A DNA stretch of 64,000 nt from contig JAJOZX010000090.1 in assembly GCA_023014485.1 (NCBI GenBank), positions 1,316,001-1,380,000 on the forward strand, read 5' to 3'. Below the pieces are notes generated by a model. That model searched no databases, was not told the DNA's origin, and saw nothing but the letters and a program-made list of their open reading frames with translations. This document shows positions 1 to 10,499 of this stretch, piece by piece. Positions within the stretch are counted from its first letter, which is position 1. Each line of letters opens with the position of its first letter. The translations under genes and the position numbers were made by a program. The stretch is from Bathynomus jamesi (Eukaryota > Arthropoda > Malacostraca > Isopoda > Cirolanidae).

Positions 1-795
1 TCTAAATAACTAGACAACCAAATTTATGCAAAAGTGTCATATACACCTAGTATTTTGTATGTTTACCTTTATTTTCAATCACTGCAGCAATTCTGCGAGG
101 CATTGATAAACAGTCTTCCGCAAAAGTCTACAGTAATTTCTTCTACCCAAACTGCTTTAATGGCTTCTTTTAAAGCAGTTTTTGATGTAGGATTCCTAGC
201 ATCTACTTTCCCTTCCAATAATACCCAACAGTTCTCAGTGGGGTGAGATCTGGTGAATTACCTGGCCAAGGACCAAGTATCTATACACCATTCTGGTTTA
301 GCCATCCTTTGGCAAGTTTCATTTGGTGGCATGGGGCTCCATCATATGGTTCATGCCTGAAGGGACAACAATAAACAAGAAAGTTTACCTTAAAGTGCTA
401 CAAGAGAAGCCGTTACATTTCATGGAGATTCACAGTTGTGGTTGGTTCCAGCATGATGGAGCCCCATGCCACCAAATAAAAACTGCCAAAGGATGGCTAA
501 ACCAGAATGGTGTATGGATACTTGGTCCTTGGCCAGGTAATTCACCAGATCTCACCCCACTGAGAACTGTTGGGTATTGTTGGAAGGGAAAGTAGATGCT
601 AGGAATACTACATCAAAAACTGCTTTAAAAGAAGCCATTAAAGCAGTTTGGGTAGAAGAAATTACTATAGACTTTTGCGGAAGACTGTTTATCAATGCCT
701 TGCAGGATTGCTGCAGTGATCAAAAATAAAGGCAAACATATAAAATACTAGGTGTATATGACATTTTTGCATTTGGTTGTGTCTAGTTATTTAGA
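1..795. repeat. Fold-back palindrome derived from a Tc1-like transposon
   Basis: The first ~345 bases are a near-perfect reverse complement of 453-795, leaving a loop of about 107 bases (346-452). Both arms carry the same end of a Tc1-like element: the right arm encodes the C-terminal half of a Tc1 transposase in sense and the left arm is its antisense image. The left outer end coincides with the window edge, so the element may extend further left. Arm mismatches are few, suggesting a fairly young inverted structure. I see no clear TA duplication because the left flank is missing. Confidence 0.85.
323..729 (+). pseudogene. Tc1/mariner transposase, C-terminal catalytic fragment
   Basis: The translation contains the Tc1 signature around the second catalytic aspartate (QHDGAPCH), then WPGNSPDLTP, the stretch that precedes the third acidic residue. 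The reading frame is lost just after PDLTP at about 562. In the next frame ENCW follows at once, so the third catalytic glutamate is present but displaced by a one-base frameshift. The shifted frame runs on to a TAA at 727. The N-terminal DNA-binding domain and the first aspartate are absent. The spacing between the last two acidic residues is about 34-35, typical of the DD34E Tc1 group. The fragment spans the loop and right arm of the palindrome and cannot encode an active enzyme. Confidence 0.8.
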
Positions 796-1096
796 ATTGT
801 GTCATATGACTGTTTAAAACAAATTGTTTAGCCAAAATAAATAAAAATCACCAATGTACCGTATTTCTGCTTCTGATGCATCCATTCTGGACATTACTAT
901 ACACTTCTATGCCTGAGAGAATCACCCGATGATGTGCTCAGCACACTGAGAAGGGTCCTAACCACGGAAGCAATAATCATTCCATGGGAAATCAGACAAG
1001 TACAATCTAAGGGCCTCCCAATCAACAGTGCCCTGAGCTATGGCAGTGTCACAGTGGCTGTTTGTTGAAACAAAATTTATTATAAATGCTTATATT
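796..1096. other. Spacer, no gene seen
   Basis: About 300 bases between the fold-back and element A. It has short AT-rich runs and no reading frame with recognisable similarity. Nothing further can be supported. Confidence 0.6.
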
Positions 1097-1100
1097 TACA

Positions 1101-1137
1101 TATGAGGCCTTCCACACGACAAGGGTGAGCCTACCAT
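1101..1137 (+). repeat. Left terminal inverted repeat of element A
   Basis: It begins TATGAGGCCTTCCACACGAC and pairs with 8213-8249 with one mismatch. The preceding four bases are TACA. Confidence 0.85.
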
Positions 1138-1917
1138 GAGTCTCAAAACTCTTTTTTTTTATATCCTAATAGCGAAGCTCTTCCTCTATCATAATGGCCT
1201 GTCATTGTAAAGCTGACTCGCCCTTATCATATTGAATTTTTAACTTATTTACGATGCACTACAAATGACCGCATCTGTTTAGACAGAAGATCATGAGTGC
1301 ATATGACAAGGGCAAAAATGCCACAACCCCCATCCAATCAGCGCCTCCCTCCATTGTGCCAGCCAATAAGCATCTTGCACACAGCCTCAGTTACAGACTT
1401 GTTAGCACGTGCGTGTTATGTTTCTCGATTGCATTCCATTACATATTTATTACTTTTTGGTGTATAATTGCCCTCATAATGAGTAGCAGTGATAGTAATT
1501 CTCAGCTTCAACAATCTGGCTACTCAAGGAAGCATCAGAAACATGTGAAAACATGGAAAAGTGTGGAAGCAAAGAAAAAGAGGAACTCTGGTCAAGCCTA
1601 TGTTAGTGTCAAAACATTGAAACATATTGCTGCTCGCGTGGTGGGACTGCCATGTGCCAGTGGGTGCTTTGCTGCATTGGGTATGCAAAAAACCCAAGTA
1701 GTTTGATAATTTTTTGGCATTGGTGGATTATAATCAGCAGAATGCCTATCTTTCTAAGTTACTTACTAGTGAAAATGTGAAATGGTGCTGCATTAAAGAT
1801 AGGCCTAGCAGGACTACACCGCATCAAGTACACTATACATTTTGATAATATTGTGCATAATGTCTGCTCTAAAGCATTCTATAGTATAACAGAGAAGCGT
1901 GTGCAGAATGTGCTTAA

Positions 1918-4185
1918 CCACTTAACAAACTTATTTATTTCCAAGAAAGTGGACAATATATATCTATTTTTTTTAATAGAATATTTTATTCTTTATATTG
2001 TGCTAAAGAGGAAAATAATAGACATTTTATTATTTTTTTTATTTTTAAGAAGTTATAAAGAATTACATGTCCTTTGAAATATTTGCCTGAGTTTATACGT
2101 TCATTTTTTAAAATGAAAAATACATGTTTTTTTTGAATAAAAATAATAATAAATGTTAAGCAAATTCCTTTCAAAACAACTCTGAACTAAATAAAAACTA
2201 TGTAAAAGAAAATTGGCATATTACTTTTAAGAGAAATCATACTTCGAGTGATAATCACGAAAGCACGGAGAAACGCATAGGCCTACATCGCAATCTCTGC
2301 AGTAATATCTTGACTCACGGCGAATTTTTTTTCCCCTTTCGGTTTTCTTTCGTGTACAAACTGCACATATCCTTGTTGGGTTCGTTTTTTTCTCAGTTGC
2401 TGGAATAATATCTGGAAAGTGGCGCCCTGACATTCGAAGTGGTGTGGCATTGGTGCTTGGTCAACCCCTTGAAGCTATGAAAGATACTTTGTATTTTGCA
2501 ACCATCATGTCGATCAGCTCCATTCTGTAGTCTAATGGTTTCTTGCTTTGTCCCGTTTGTTTGAAAAGAATGAAAGAATTCCATACAGCTAATTCTAAAA
2601 GATGAAAAAACAACTTCCGGTAATACTTCTTTCCCCGTTTCCTCATGATTGGGTAGCTTGAAAGTGTTTGATCAACCCGATCAACTCCTCCCATGGTGTT
2701 GTTGTAATCCTTCACAATCTGAGGCACACGGACAACACCTCGCCTTCTTACACATTCTGTCATTTCTGAAGAATGAACAGTTGATAGAAGAGTGACATCC
2801 CTTTTGTCTTTCCATTTCATAGCCAAAACTTTTCGATGCCTAAATGCAATACTTTCCCCCTTTTTCAGTTTTTTGTTTTTTATTTGCGCAGGTATCCCTT
2901 TCCTTGTTTGTTTTACAGTCCCATAAGTGTCTGTACGATGTTCAACCAATAAGTTAGCCAGCTCCGGTGAAGTATAAAAGTTGTCTGTAGTCAGGCAATG
3001 ACCTTTCCCCAATAATGGCTCCATCAATGACATCACAATTTGGATAGATACTGGAAGATCTTTATAAACCTGACTCACTTGAGTACCTTTTCCAGTGTAT
3101 ATGATTGTTGACCAAACATAGCCTGACTTTGATTCGCAAAGCATGTATAATTTTATGCCAAAGCGAGCTCTCTTCAGAGGCATATACTGCACCCACCCAA
3201 GACGTCCTTTATACATCATAAGGCTCTCATCAATTGTCACATCACGATCTAGGTTGTATAGAGAATTGAATTTGTCACTAAGGTATTTGTAAACTGGATA
3301 AATTTTGTTCAGTTTCTGGTATGGGTGGGTATTTGGGTCATAATCTTCATTATTTGCAAAATGTAAATTACTTTTCAAAAGCTGAAATCTTTTGAGAGTC
3401 ATGCACTGTCTAAAAAATGGTGTATCCATGATAGGCTTTTTTGTCCAATAAAGCCAATAGTTAGGCTTTGGAATTAGGCCTTGCAGCATTGTTATTGCTA
3501 AAAACACTCTTATCTCATTACTGTCTGTAGCTCTCCAAGCACTGTTCCCGTGTTGCGTTGCATACCGATTTGTCTCAGTTACAATAATATCGATGAGTTC
3601 ATCAGTAAAATATAAATTGAAAAAATCTAATGGATTACCTTCAACGGGAACATTCGTATTTGCATTACTCTTTGTGAAGTCAAATCTTGGAGGAGCTACC
3701 GTAGGCTGAGTCTCTTCAAACCACGATTGACGAAATTGCTCAAATGTTTCATCTGATTCACCCTCCGAAAAGTCTTCTGAGCAAGAGGAATCACTGTTAT
3801 CATCTTCGGAAGAGCTCAGATGTATATCTTCAACATTTCCTAACAAACTTTCTTCTTCACTATCAGAATCCATCTTTATATGACTAAAATTACCATATGT
3901 AAAAAATGATTTGGACAGACATACAACGCACCTCGGATGACTGTTGCGCACTGAGAAAGTACTGTATATAAACATAATTATGTGTTATATGTCAAAAGCC
4001 AGGCTTCAAACCACGCCCAGAGGCGTGGCTTTCGAGCAGTACAGCCAATTAGAGTAAATGCACGAGATATCTCGTTCAAATTTTAAACATACTTCAAATT
4101 TTTCATGCGCCCGAGTAAATTCGGGTAAATTATTTTAGAGCGAGTCTTTGATGCCCGAGTATATTCGGGCAAATTCGTTAAGTGG
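1918..4185 (-). mobile_element. piggyBac element, complete ends, TTAA duplication
   Basis: The ends read CCACTTAACAAACTT (left) and, on the opposite strand at the right, CCACTTAACGAATTT. They are flanked by TTAA at 1914-1917 and at 4186-4189, the diagnostic piggyBac target. The element is 2,268 bp and carries one minus-strand transposase gene. Subterminal GCCCGAGTA-type palindromic motifs lie at 4103-4172 at the 5' end. It sits inside the family A gene, and one TTAA copy keeps that frame continuous. Confidence 0.93.
2227..3873 (-). pseudogene. piggyBac transposase with one in-frame stop
   Basis: The chosen start is MDSDSEEES at 3873; an upstream in-frame ATG at 3975 adds 34 residues that do not look like the family. 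An acidic N-terminal region is followed by the catalytic core with all three conserved aspartates: TIDESLMMYKGR, LTTDNFYTSPEL and NTMGGVDRVDQ. A TGA at 2461-2463 ends the frame after FIASRG. The same frame continues to 2227 with the C-terminal cysteine-rich domain, including CAVC, YYCRDCDVGLC and a final C/H pair. A single nonsense change therefore separates the catalytic core from the Zn domain that binds the transposon ends. No other break is visible, which makes this one of the best-preserved genes in the window. The product would act in the nucleus, excising and inserting at TTAA. Confidence 0.9.
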
Positions 4186-5624
4186 TTAATAAACAAACGC
4201 GAAGCAGTGCTACTGAACCAGACAAGGGTGGGAAAGCACTAGAAAGTCATATTTTTAGAAAGGTGAATGATGCAAGAAAACACTGTTCATGATCACAAAC
4301 TGCTTGCCTAAAGCATCTAGCCACTATAGTAGAGCAAAAAGTCCTCATAGAAAATATCTGCCTACAGGTTTGAACATTAATATCCTCTACACTATATACT
4401 GTGAATGGATGAATGAACACCATAGAGACATAGAGCCAGTGTCCAGTAGGTACTACCATGATGTGTTTAATAGTGACTTTAATGTGGGCTTTGAGCCACC
4501 AAAGAGTGACACTTGTGCTTATTGTGATAAGGTGATGAATGAAATTAAGAATTTAAGTGAAATGATTGATAGCAACAGATTAAAAAAACAAACGAGAAAA
4601 AATTGCACTTGAAACATGCTAAGGTTGCACATACTCTTCTCAAATCACTGAAAGATAATCAGGACACATCAGTGGCTGTACTTTGTTTTGATCTGCAGCA
4701 GACATTGCCTACACCCAAGCTCACAACAAGTGCACAGTATTATAAGAGGAAACTTTGAACCTTTAGCTCTGTGTGCATAATGTAAAATCTAGTAGAGCTT
4801 CCATATATTTATGGAATGAAAGTGTCGCAAAGCGTGGCTCTGTGGAGATTGCAGGTTGCCTTATGCACTATATAAACAATAACATTGACCCTGAAGTGAA
4901 CAAATTAATATTATTCAGTGACAACTGTGCGGGGCAAAATAAAAATATTAACATGGTTCTTGCATGCCTTCAAAAAATACATGAAGGGAGGTTCAATGAC
5001 ATAGAACATTATTTTATGGTGCCTGGTCATTCTTATCTGCCTTGTGATAGAAATTTCAGCCACATTGAGAGGAAACTAAAAGACATGGAAGTGTACTCTG
5101 AAGACCACTATGCCATGCTCATTCGATGTTGTAGGACCACTAGGCCATTCATAGTGGTCAGAATGGACAATTCCTTGTTCTTTGACTATGGTGTCCTACA
5201 GAAGTACATCACAAAGAGGAAGAGCATGGACACCAGCTTTAAGGATGCAAAGGGTTTTCTGTACTCCAATCAGTACAAACAAGGATATGCCATCAAGACT
5301 GGCTACCACCTCTTGCCACCCTACACAAGTGCAGCTACAGAATGGCAGGGCCAAGGCATACAGCCAGTCAACCTTTGATCTCTCTACCATTATTCTACCA
5401 AAAAGGTATGCAACTTCAGTGAAGCTCAGCGATGAAAAAGTGAAGGATCTCAAAGACCTACTTGTTTATGTACCACCACACCACAGAGAGTTTCTGGAAA
5501 ATGTTTTAGCCCTACAGAGTGATAATCCCACAGCAGTCGCTGAAGAAAAAGATTCCAGCGATGATGAGCTGGAGTATTAAAACCAGCAGCCCCTACCACA
5601 CCCCCATACTGTTACTAGTGATGT

Positions 5625-6240
5625 AAAAAAAACTTTTTTTTTTTTTTTAATAATAATAATTATATAGATATTGCCAATTTAATTATAAGGTATACTTTTG
5701 CAATGATATATATTATAAAAATAAATAAATAAATAATAAAATAGGCCATATGGTACCAGTATAGAATGTCCTTTTCAGCCTATTTACAGAAAAAACTGGC
5801 CTCTTTCTTGCACTGAAAGTCTTGTATCTTGAGATCCATTAAACTTGCGAGAACACTGGCTGGGAGCTGACTGCCCATTGTCCAACCTTCCCAGGACTCT
5901 CCCATCCATGCCTCAGATTTTGAATCTCCCACTTAACTATCCTTTAGACCCGCGATGACATATTCCCCCCCCCCCCCACGAGACCATATATATATATATA
6001 TATACATACACATACACCCATATACATATATACCAATATATACATAAATACTTATATACACATTTATATCTATTGTATACCCCATACACATGCATACATC
6101 CAGAATTCCAGATACATACGCATGCATACTCACATATATACCTACACAAACTCATACACCTCTATTTCGCCCTTTCATTACCTCCGAGATCATTTAGCAC
6201 ATACAGTAATATCCATACAGCCAAAAGAACCAATTAAGCA
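5625..6240. repeat. Low-complexity tract: poly-T, poly-C and TA/CA microsatellites
   Basis: The tract holds a run of A then T near 5626-5649, AT-rich DNA to about 5760, a run of about 13 C at ~5967 and imperfect (TA)/(CATA) repeats at 5987-6130. Reading frames here are microsatellite artefacts. It is the non-coding 3' half of element A. Confidence 0.7.
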
Positions 6241-6278
6241 CAGACAGAGCAGCAAAGCTAGTATTTATATCCCAAAAT

Positions 6279-6440
6279 GCAAAATTCCAAGAAAGTGAAG
6301 TAAAACATGGTGCTACATTGGCTTCGTCAACATCCAAATCTGCAATAAATACCAGTACCTGTGATATTGAAACTATTTGCTTTAATCAATCTAGTGATAA
6401 TGATTCTTCAATGGAAATAGAATCAGATAATGAAAGTTAA
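6279..6440 (+). CDS. Small acidic-tailed ORF, function unknown
   Basis: A short frame of about 53 codons from an ATG at 6279 to a TAA at 6438. It starts MQNSKKV and ends in a Ser/Asp/Glu-rich tail (SSDNDSSMEIESDNES). Acidic Ser-rich tails like this often end transposon proteins, so it could be the last exon of a second protein of element A; that is inference. A degenerate copy of the same stretch without an open frame lies at 7462-7590. There is no recognised domain and the call is weak. Confidence 0.25.
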   Translation, partial: AKFQESEVKHGATLASSTSKSAINTSTCDIETICFNQSSDNDSSMEIESDNES

Positions 6441-6513
6441 ACAGCATTAGGTTAACACAAAGGTTAAAGAAAGAGATGAATATTTATATTTTTTTTATTT
6501 TTCTATTTGGAAT
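6352..6513 (+). repeat. Direct repeat flanking the mariner, copy 1
   Basis: It matches 7462-7590: both share TACCTGTGATATTGAAAC, AATCTAGTGATGATTCTTC-like and TTTCTATTTGGAATATATA-like segments. The DD41D mariner and a (TA)n run lie between them, so the duplication is probably older than the mariner. Confidence 0.55.
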
Positions 6514-6528
6514 ATATATATATATATA

Positions 6529-7309
6529 CAGTGTGTCCGTAAAGTCATGGTGGGATTTTAAATAGCTATATTATTGCAACGAAACATGATAATGAGATGA
6601 AAAAAAGGCAAATTGAAGAACAACTCTAAAAGAATAACTTTATTTAACGTAGTTCGATATGGGCTCCTCTGGTAGCCCTGCAGACATCTAGGCGGTGATT
6701 CAATTCCAGCCACACACGCCCAAGAACATCAGGAGTGACGGATGCGATAGCTTCCGTGATTCGCTCGTGCAAGTGATGAATATCCCTAATGGGTACACTG
6801 TACACGCTTTGCTTGATGTAACCCGACAAATAAAAGTCCAAAGGTGTCAGGTCCGGAGAGCGTGGAGGCCATGGCTTCCATCCTCCTCTTCCTATCCATC
6901 TCTGTGGAAATTTTTCATTAAGGAATTCTCGAACAACGTTGGCATAGTGCGGAGGAGCACCATCTTGCTGAAAGATGACATTATTGTCAATAAATTGGGG
7001 TGCAAAATGTTCCAACATAGCGAGGTAGTTGTGTGACATCACAGTGGGTTCCGCGAAGAAAAATGGGCCAATCACTCGATCTCGTGCTAGAGCACACCAC
7101 ACATTAACTTTCGGGCTATTACGCTCATGTTCAACATAGGCATGTGGACAGCCTAGACTAACTACGAGATAAAGGTTAAGCTTAGCCTAGACTAACTACA
7201 AGATACAACTTTGAGAGTTGTTCTTAAATTTGGCATTGTTTCATCTCATTATCATGTTTCGTTGCAATAATATAGCTATTTAAAATCCCACCATGACTTT
7301 ACGGACACA

Positions 7310-7312
<3 letters not shown>
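6529..7312 (-). mobile_element. DD41D mariner (rosa-like), internally deleted
   Basis: Long inverted ends begin CAGTGTGTCCGTAAAGTCAT at 6529 and mirror to ...ATGACTTTACGGACACACTG at 7312. TA flanks both ends inside TA-rich DNA. It is 784 bp, much shorter than a complete mariner, and holds only the catalytic half of the transposase. Confidence 0.88.
6644..7102 (-). pseudogene. DD41D mariner transposase, C-terminal half
   Basis: The frame contains VIFQQDGAPPHYA (second aspartate) and WPPRSPDLTPLDFYLSGYIK (third aspartate). Counting residues between these two aspartates gives 41, the spacing of the rosa-type DD41D group. The N-terminal helix-turn-helix domains and the first aspartate are missing. 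The frame ends at a normal-looking stop at 6644, so the loss is an internal deletion of the 5' part, not 3' truncation. It would have cut and pasted at TA. Not functional. Confidence 0.85.

Positions 7313-7378
<66 letters not shown>
7313..7378. repeat. (TA)n microsatellite
   Basis: About 60 bases of alternating T and A directly after the mariner end, continuing into CACACA. The mariner's TA target lies in this tract. Confidence 0.9.
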
Positions 7379-7388
<10 letters not shown>

Positions 7389-7461
7389 TATATATACACA
7401 CTGGTATTCTTGCCAATCACAATTATATCTATTGTTTTATACCAGTATTATGGATATTATA

Positions 7462-8212
7462 CTAGTACCTGTGATATTGAAACTAGCATATATGCTCTAC
7501 CCAATCTAGTGATGATTCTTCCATGGAAATGTAGGTTAACAAAAAGGTTCAAAAAAAGGTGAATATTTTCCTTTTCTATCTGGAATATATATACTGGTAC
7601 TCTTGCCAATCACAATTATGTATATTGTTTGAAACGAGGAAGAATGTTTTATGTTCTAGTTAAAAAATATATATACATATAAAAAATGAGGGTTTGTTTT
7701 TCCTTTCTATTATATACTTTTTGCATGATTCAATTTTTCTAAAAGATAACTATATAGTATATATACTAGGTATAACCGTATAAGCATGGTAGTATAGTAA
7801 ATTATAGGTAATACTAATATACTTATTAGATTAAAGGAAAAAAATATGGAATAAGTTTAAAACAATAAAAAACAAAAAAAATAAAAAAAACAGACTACCT
7901 TCGTTTTAAACAAAAAAAATGACAAAAAAAACAAAAAACGACTCACATCACTAACTGTTACACAAGCAGATACGAAAACAACAAACAAATGATGTAAGTA
8001 TGGTACTATTAATTGTGTATACTAACAAGTATACATTTATTTATATTCATCACAGACACTACTGTATATACATTTCATGTCTATATTAATGTATTCTTCA
8101 ATGAAACATCTTAAGAATAAACTCTCATTTATTGTGCTAGCTTAATATTTAGCGAGGTTATGGCAATTTATTGTATATCAAACTTTGAACGTCAATATCT
8201 CTTTTTTAAAAA
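7462..8212. other. AT-rich 3' part of element A, no gene
   Basis: It contains the second direct-repeat copy (7462-7590), A-rich stretches near 7850-7940 and no recognisable coding. It ends at the right TIR of element A. Confidence 0.6.
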
Positions 8213-8249
8213 ATGGCAGGCTCACCCTTGTCGTGTGGAAGGCCTCATA
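8213..8249 (-). repeat. Right terminal inverted repeat of element A
   Basis: Reverse complement of 1101-1137 with a single mismatch, followed by TACA at 8250-8253. Confidence 0.85.
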
Positions 8250-8550
8250 TACAGTCATGCCCTGCATTTTGCGCAGGTTACATTCTTAGAAACCCATGCA
8301 AACCACAAATGTATAAATGGCAGATATTTTATATCAGTGTATTTCAGTAGGATAGGGGAATTGTTCACCAATCTGATTTTTTTTTTTTTTTTACACAAAT
8401 TAAATTAAAATAAAAAACATTATGTATGGTACTTACCAATCCATGTACAGTACCGGGTATGTTACCAATGTACTTACCAATGCTGTACATTAAGTTTTTC
8501 ATTTTTATAATTGTTTTATATTTTAATATTTCATACCATATTTATTTATT

Positions 8551-8953
8551 CAGGGTCCATACACAGGTCCAAGAATAAAGTTTCCTGATAATCCCCTGAT
8601 ATATAAACGTATATAAAAATTGCATAAAGAGTAAAAAAAACAAAATTCACATTTCGTATAACACAATTAAAACCTAATTTTTATTCCAACTATTCTTAAA
8701 AAATGTATGCAAAAATCATATGGCAGGCTGAAAAAATTAATACTAGATAACAAAATACATGAGTTTTATATAATATAAAACAAATAGTGCTTGTTTTTGT
8801 TAAATTATTTTATATTAACATTTTAAATTAATTTATAGTTAAATTATTTATAAAATATTTACAAATAATTAAGTCCTAAATATTTTATATTCCCCTGATA
8901 TTCTCAAAAAATCCAAAAAATCCTGATATTTTAGCAGGTGTGTATGAACCCTG
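8551..8953. mobile_element. hAT-like MITE, 403 bp
   Basis: The left end CAGGGTCCATACACAGGTCC and the right end (opposite strand) CAGGGTTCATACACACCTGC form an imperfect TIR of the CAGGG hAT type. The flanks read TTATTTAT on the left and TTATTTAC on the right, an approximate 8-bp duplication with one extra T on the left. The interior is AT-rich and non-coding, and mirrored CCCTGATAT motifs lie near both ends. Confidence 0.65.
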
Positions 8954-9321
8954 TTATTTACTTACTATATCCTAGAAAAGTTAAGGATATTTTATTTTTA
9001 TTCCTGACACTTGTTCTCGGGTAGTCACTACTGCACATGCATCATGCACTGGCTTCTGGAATCTTTGTTTATGTTTTTCTAATGAATTCCTTCAGCCTAT
9101 AGATGTTGGAGAATGCGAGATAATTTTTTTACAATTTAGAAAAACGTAAAATGTGTAGCTACATAATATTTTTACTTAATTGTTTTAAATTTTTTATTTA
9201 GAACTTACTGTTACCATTACAATTCTGGTGAGTAAAACTGCTAAGAATTGGCATGCAAACCTTGAATAAGGTATCAAAAATTGTTACATGGAACTGCAAA
9301 TGTGCAAACTGTGGGGCATAA

Positions 9322-9353
<32 letters not shown>

Positions 9354-9379
9354 CACTTGATATATATCAGGTCATCCCA

Positions 9380-9988
9380 TAAGTAATGTCATTTTTTATG
9401 ATAGATTAAGTTTAAACTAGTCCTACTCAGTTTAAGCATAAATTTTCCGAAGGTTATATCTAAGAGGAGATCTATCGTGTTTCGCCACATACTTTACAGA
9501 CCTTGACCAGTGAAGACATGTGTTTTGCTTTATGTGAACCCCTCATAAACATGGCAGTATCAGAAGAGCATATCAGGCATATAATGCTTTACAAGTTCAA
9601 AAAAGGGAATAGTGCTACTGAAGCAATGTGAAACATTCAGGACGTTTATGGCAACGATATTCTACATGTGAGGGAATGTCAAAGATGGTTTCAAAAGTTT
9701 AGGAATGGTGACTGCTGTTTGACAGATGCAGCATGCTCTGGACACCCTGCTGAGTTTGATGATGACCTGCTGTTAGCCGCACTTGAAGAAGACTGTTCAA
9801 CGACTGTCGAAGAATTGGCCCAGAAACTCAATTCATCCCCGTCCACCATCCATCGACATTTGCAACAACTCGGGAAAGTGCCTAAGTTAGGAAAATGGGT
9901 GCCACATGAATTGTCGGTTGACAATCTGAGGGTGTGGGTAAACATTAGCACAGCTCTTCATTTCATGGGCCCCGACTTTACCACCTAA
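9380..9988 (+). mobile_element. Truncated mariner element
   Basis: The left end GGTCATCCCATAAGTAATGTC at ~9370-9390 looks like a mariner TIR after a (TA)n tract. The element carries the N-terminal half of a transposase from 9551. Mariner-like sequence stops near 9950 and no right TIR is found, so the 3' half is lost, probably at the boundary of the next repeat. Confidence 0.7.
9551..9988 (+). pseudogene. Mariner transposase, N-terminal half
   Basis: It starts MAVSEEHIRHIMLYKFKKGN, the first helix-turn-helix of mariner transposases. A TGA at 9629 is followed in the same frame by ECQRWFQKFRNGD, the SGHP linker and a second helix-turn-helix (TVEELAQKLNSSPSTIHRHL), then WVPHELSVDN. The protein then diverges at about residue 132 and stops at 9986. 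The whole DDD catalytic domain is missing. One nonsense codon plus truncation make it inactive. It would have bound mariner TIRs. Confidence 0.85.
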
Positions 9989-9989
9989 C

Positions 9990-10499
9990 TTTAATGTGCA
10001 ATAACTCCCAAACATCTTGTTGTAGACCTATAAACCTATACATTTTTAGAATCAGCATGAAGAGATCTATTAAATTATACCACATTCAAATGTGTAAAAC
10101 AATAATGAAAATTTTACCCCCCTTTTTTATTTTTGACCCCCACCCCCCCATAGACAGTGAAATCAAAAAAAATTTTTTTTTCATTTATTAAACTTCCATT
10201 ATATAATTGTTAAAAGATACAAACAATGAAAAACGTGAGTATCAAGTTGCAAGATATTTTAAAAATTATTGAAAAAATATGTACATTGACATTTGTACAT
10301 TGAAATTTTGACATTTTTACACAGACTAAAACAGAGAACTACAAATGATATATTTACATCCTATGTATAACTCATATTCACGCAGTCTCTCTCTCAAATG
10401 TTTGTTAATTATGCTTATTTTTATTACAGATGTGCTTATTTTGAGTCAAATCATATCTTATTTTTGAGATTTACGATTGTGTATTTTTAGTAATGAAAA
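9990..10499. other. Non-coding 5' flank of family B copy 1
   Basis: AT-rich DNA with a C-run near 10140. It probably includes the 5' end of the family B element, but I could not define a terminus. No gene seen. Confidence 0.4.

Larger units (their letters stand above)
1479..5580 (+). pseudogene. Family A transposase-like gene, split by piggyBac
   Basis: I recognise a protein family common in arthropod genomes, usually left as uncharacterised (from memory, often labelled DUF7869). The N-terminal part (1479-1917) has the basic KRNSGQ block, a Cys cluster and the DYNQQNAYL block. The C-terminal part (4186-5580) has SHYSRA, FEPPKSDTC, LCFDLQQTLPTP (~4684), LFSDNCAGQNKN (~4912), HSYLPCDRNF (~5028) and an acidic tail. 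The three conserved aspartates could form an RNase H-like catalytic triad; that is inference. The frame is broken at about 1700, 1840, 4300, 4610, 4750 and 5375. The likely start is the ATG at 1479, because upstream residues do not fit the family. The two halves are separated only by the TTAA-inserted piggyBac, and the frame resumes across it. Inactive as written. Confidence 0.75.
1101..8249 (+). mobile_element. Element A: 7.1 kb DNA transposon with 37-bp TIRs and TACA duplication
   Basis: The left end (1101-1137) and the right end (8213-8249) are inverted repeats matching at 36 of 37 positions. They are flanked by TACA at 1097-1100 and TACA at 8250-8253, as expected for a 4-bp target-site duplication. 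Inside lies one plus-strand gene of an uncharacterised transposase-like family (family A), interrupted by a complete piggyBac, plus an AT-rich 3' half with microsatellites and a DD41D mariner. Subtracting the two intact insertions and their duplications leaves about 4.1 kb for the original element. The TIR and duplication length do not match a superfamily I can name with confidence, so I leave it unassigned. Confidence 0.8.

Noticed and set aside
5933..6155. Tyr/Ile/Cys-rich small proteins
   Set aside because: They are translations of TA/CATA microsatellites.
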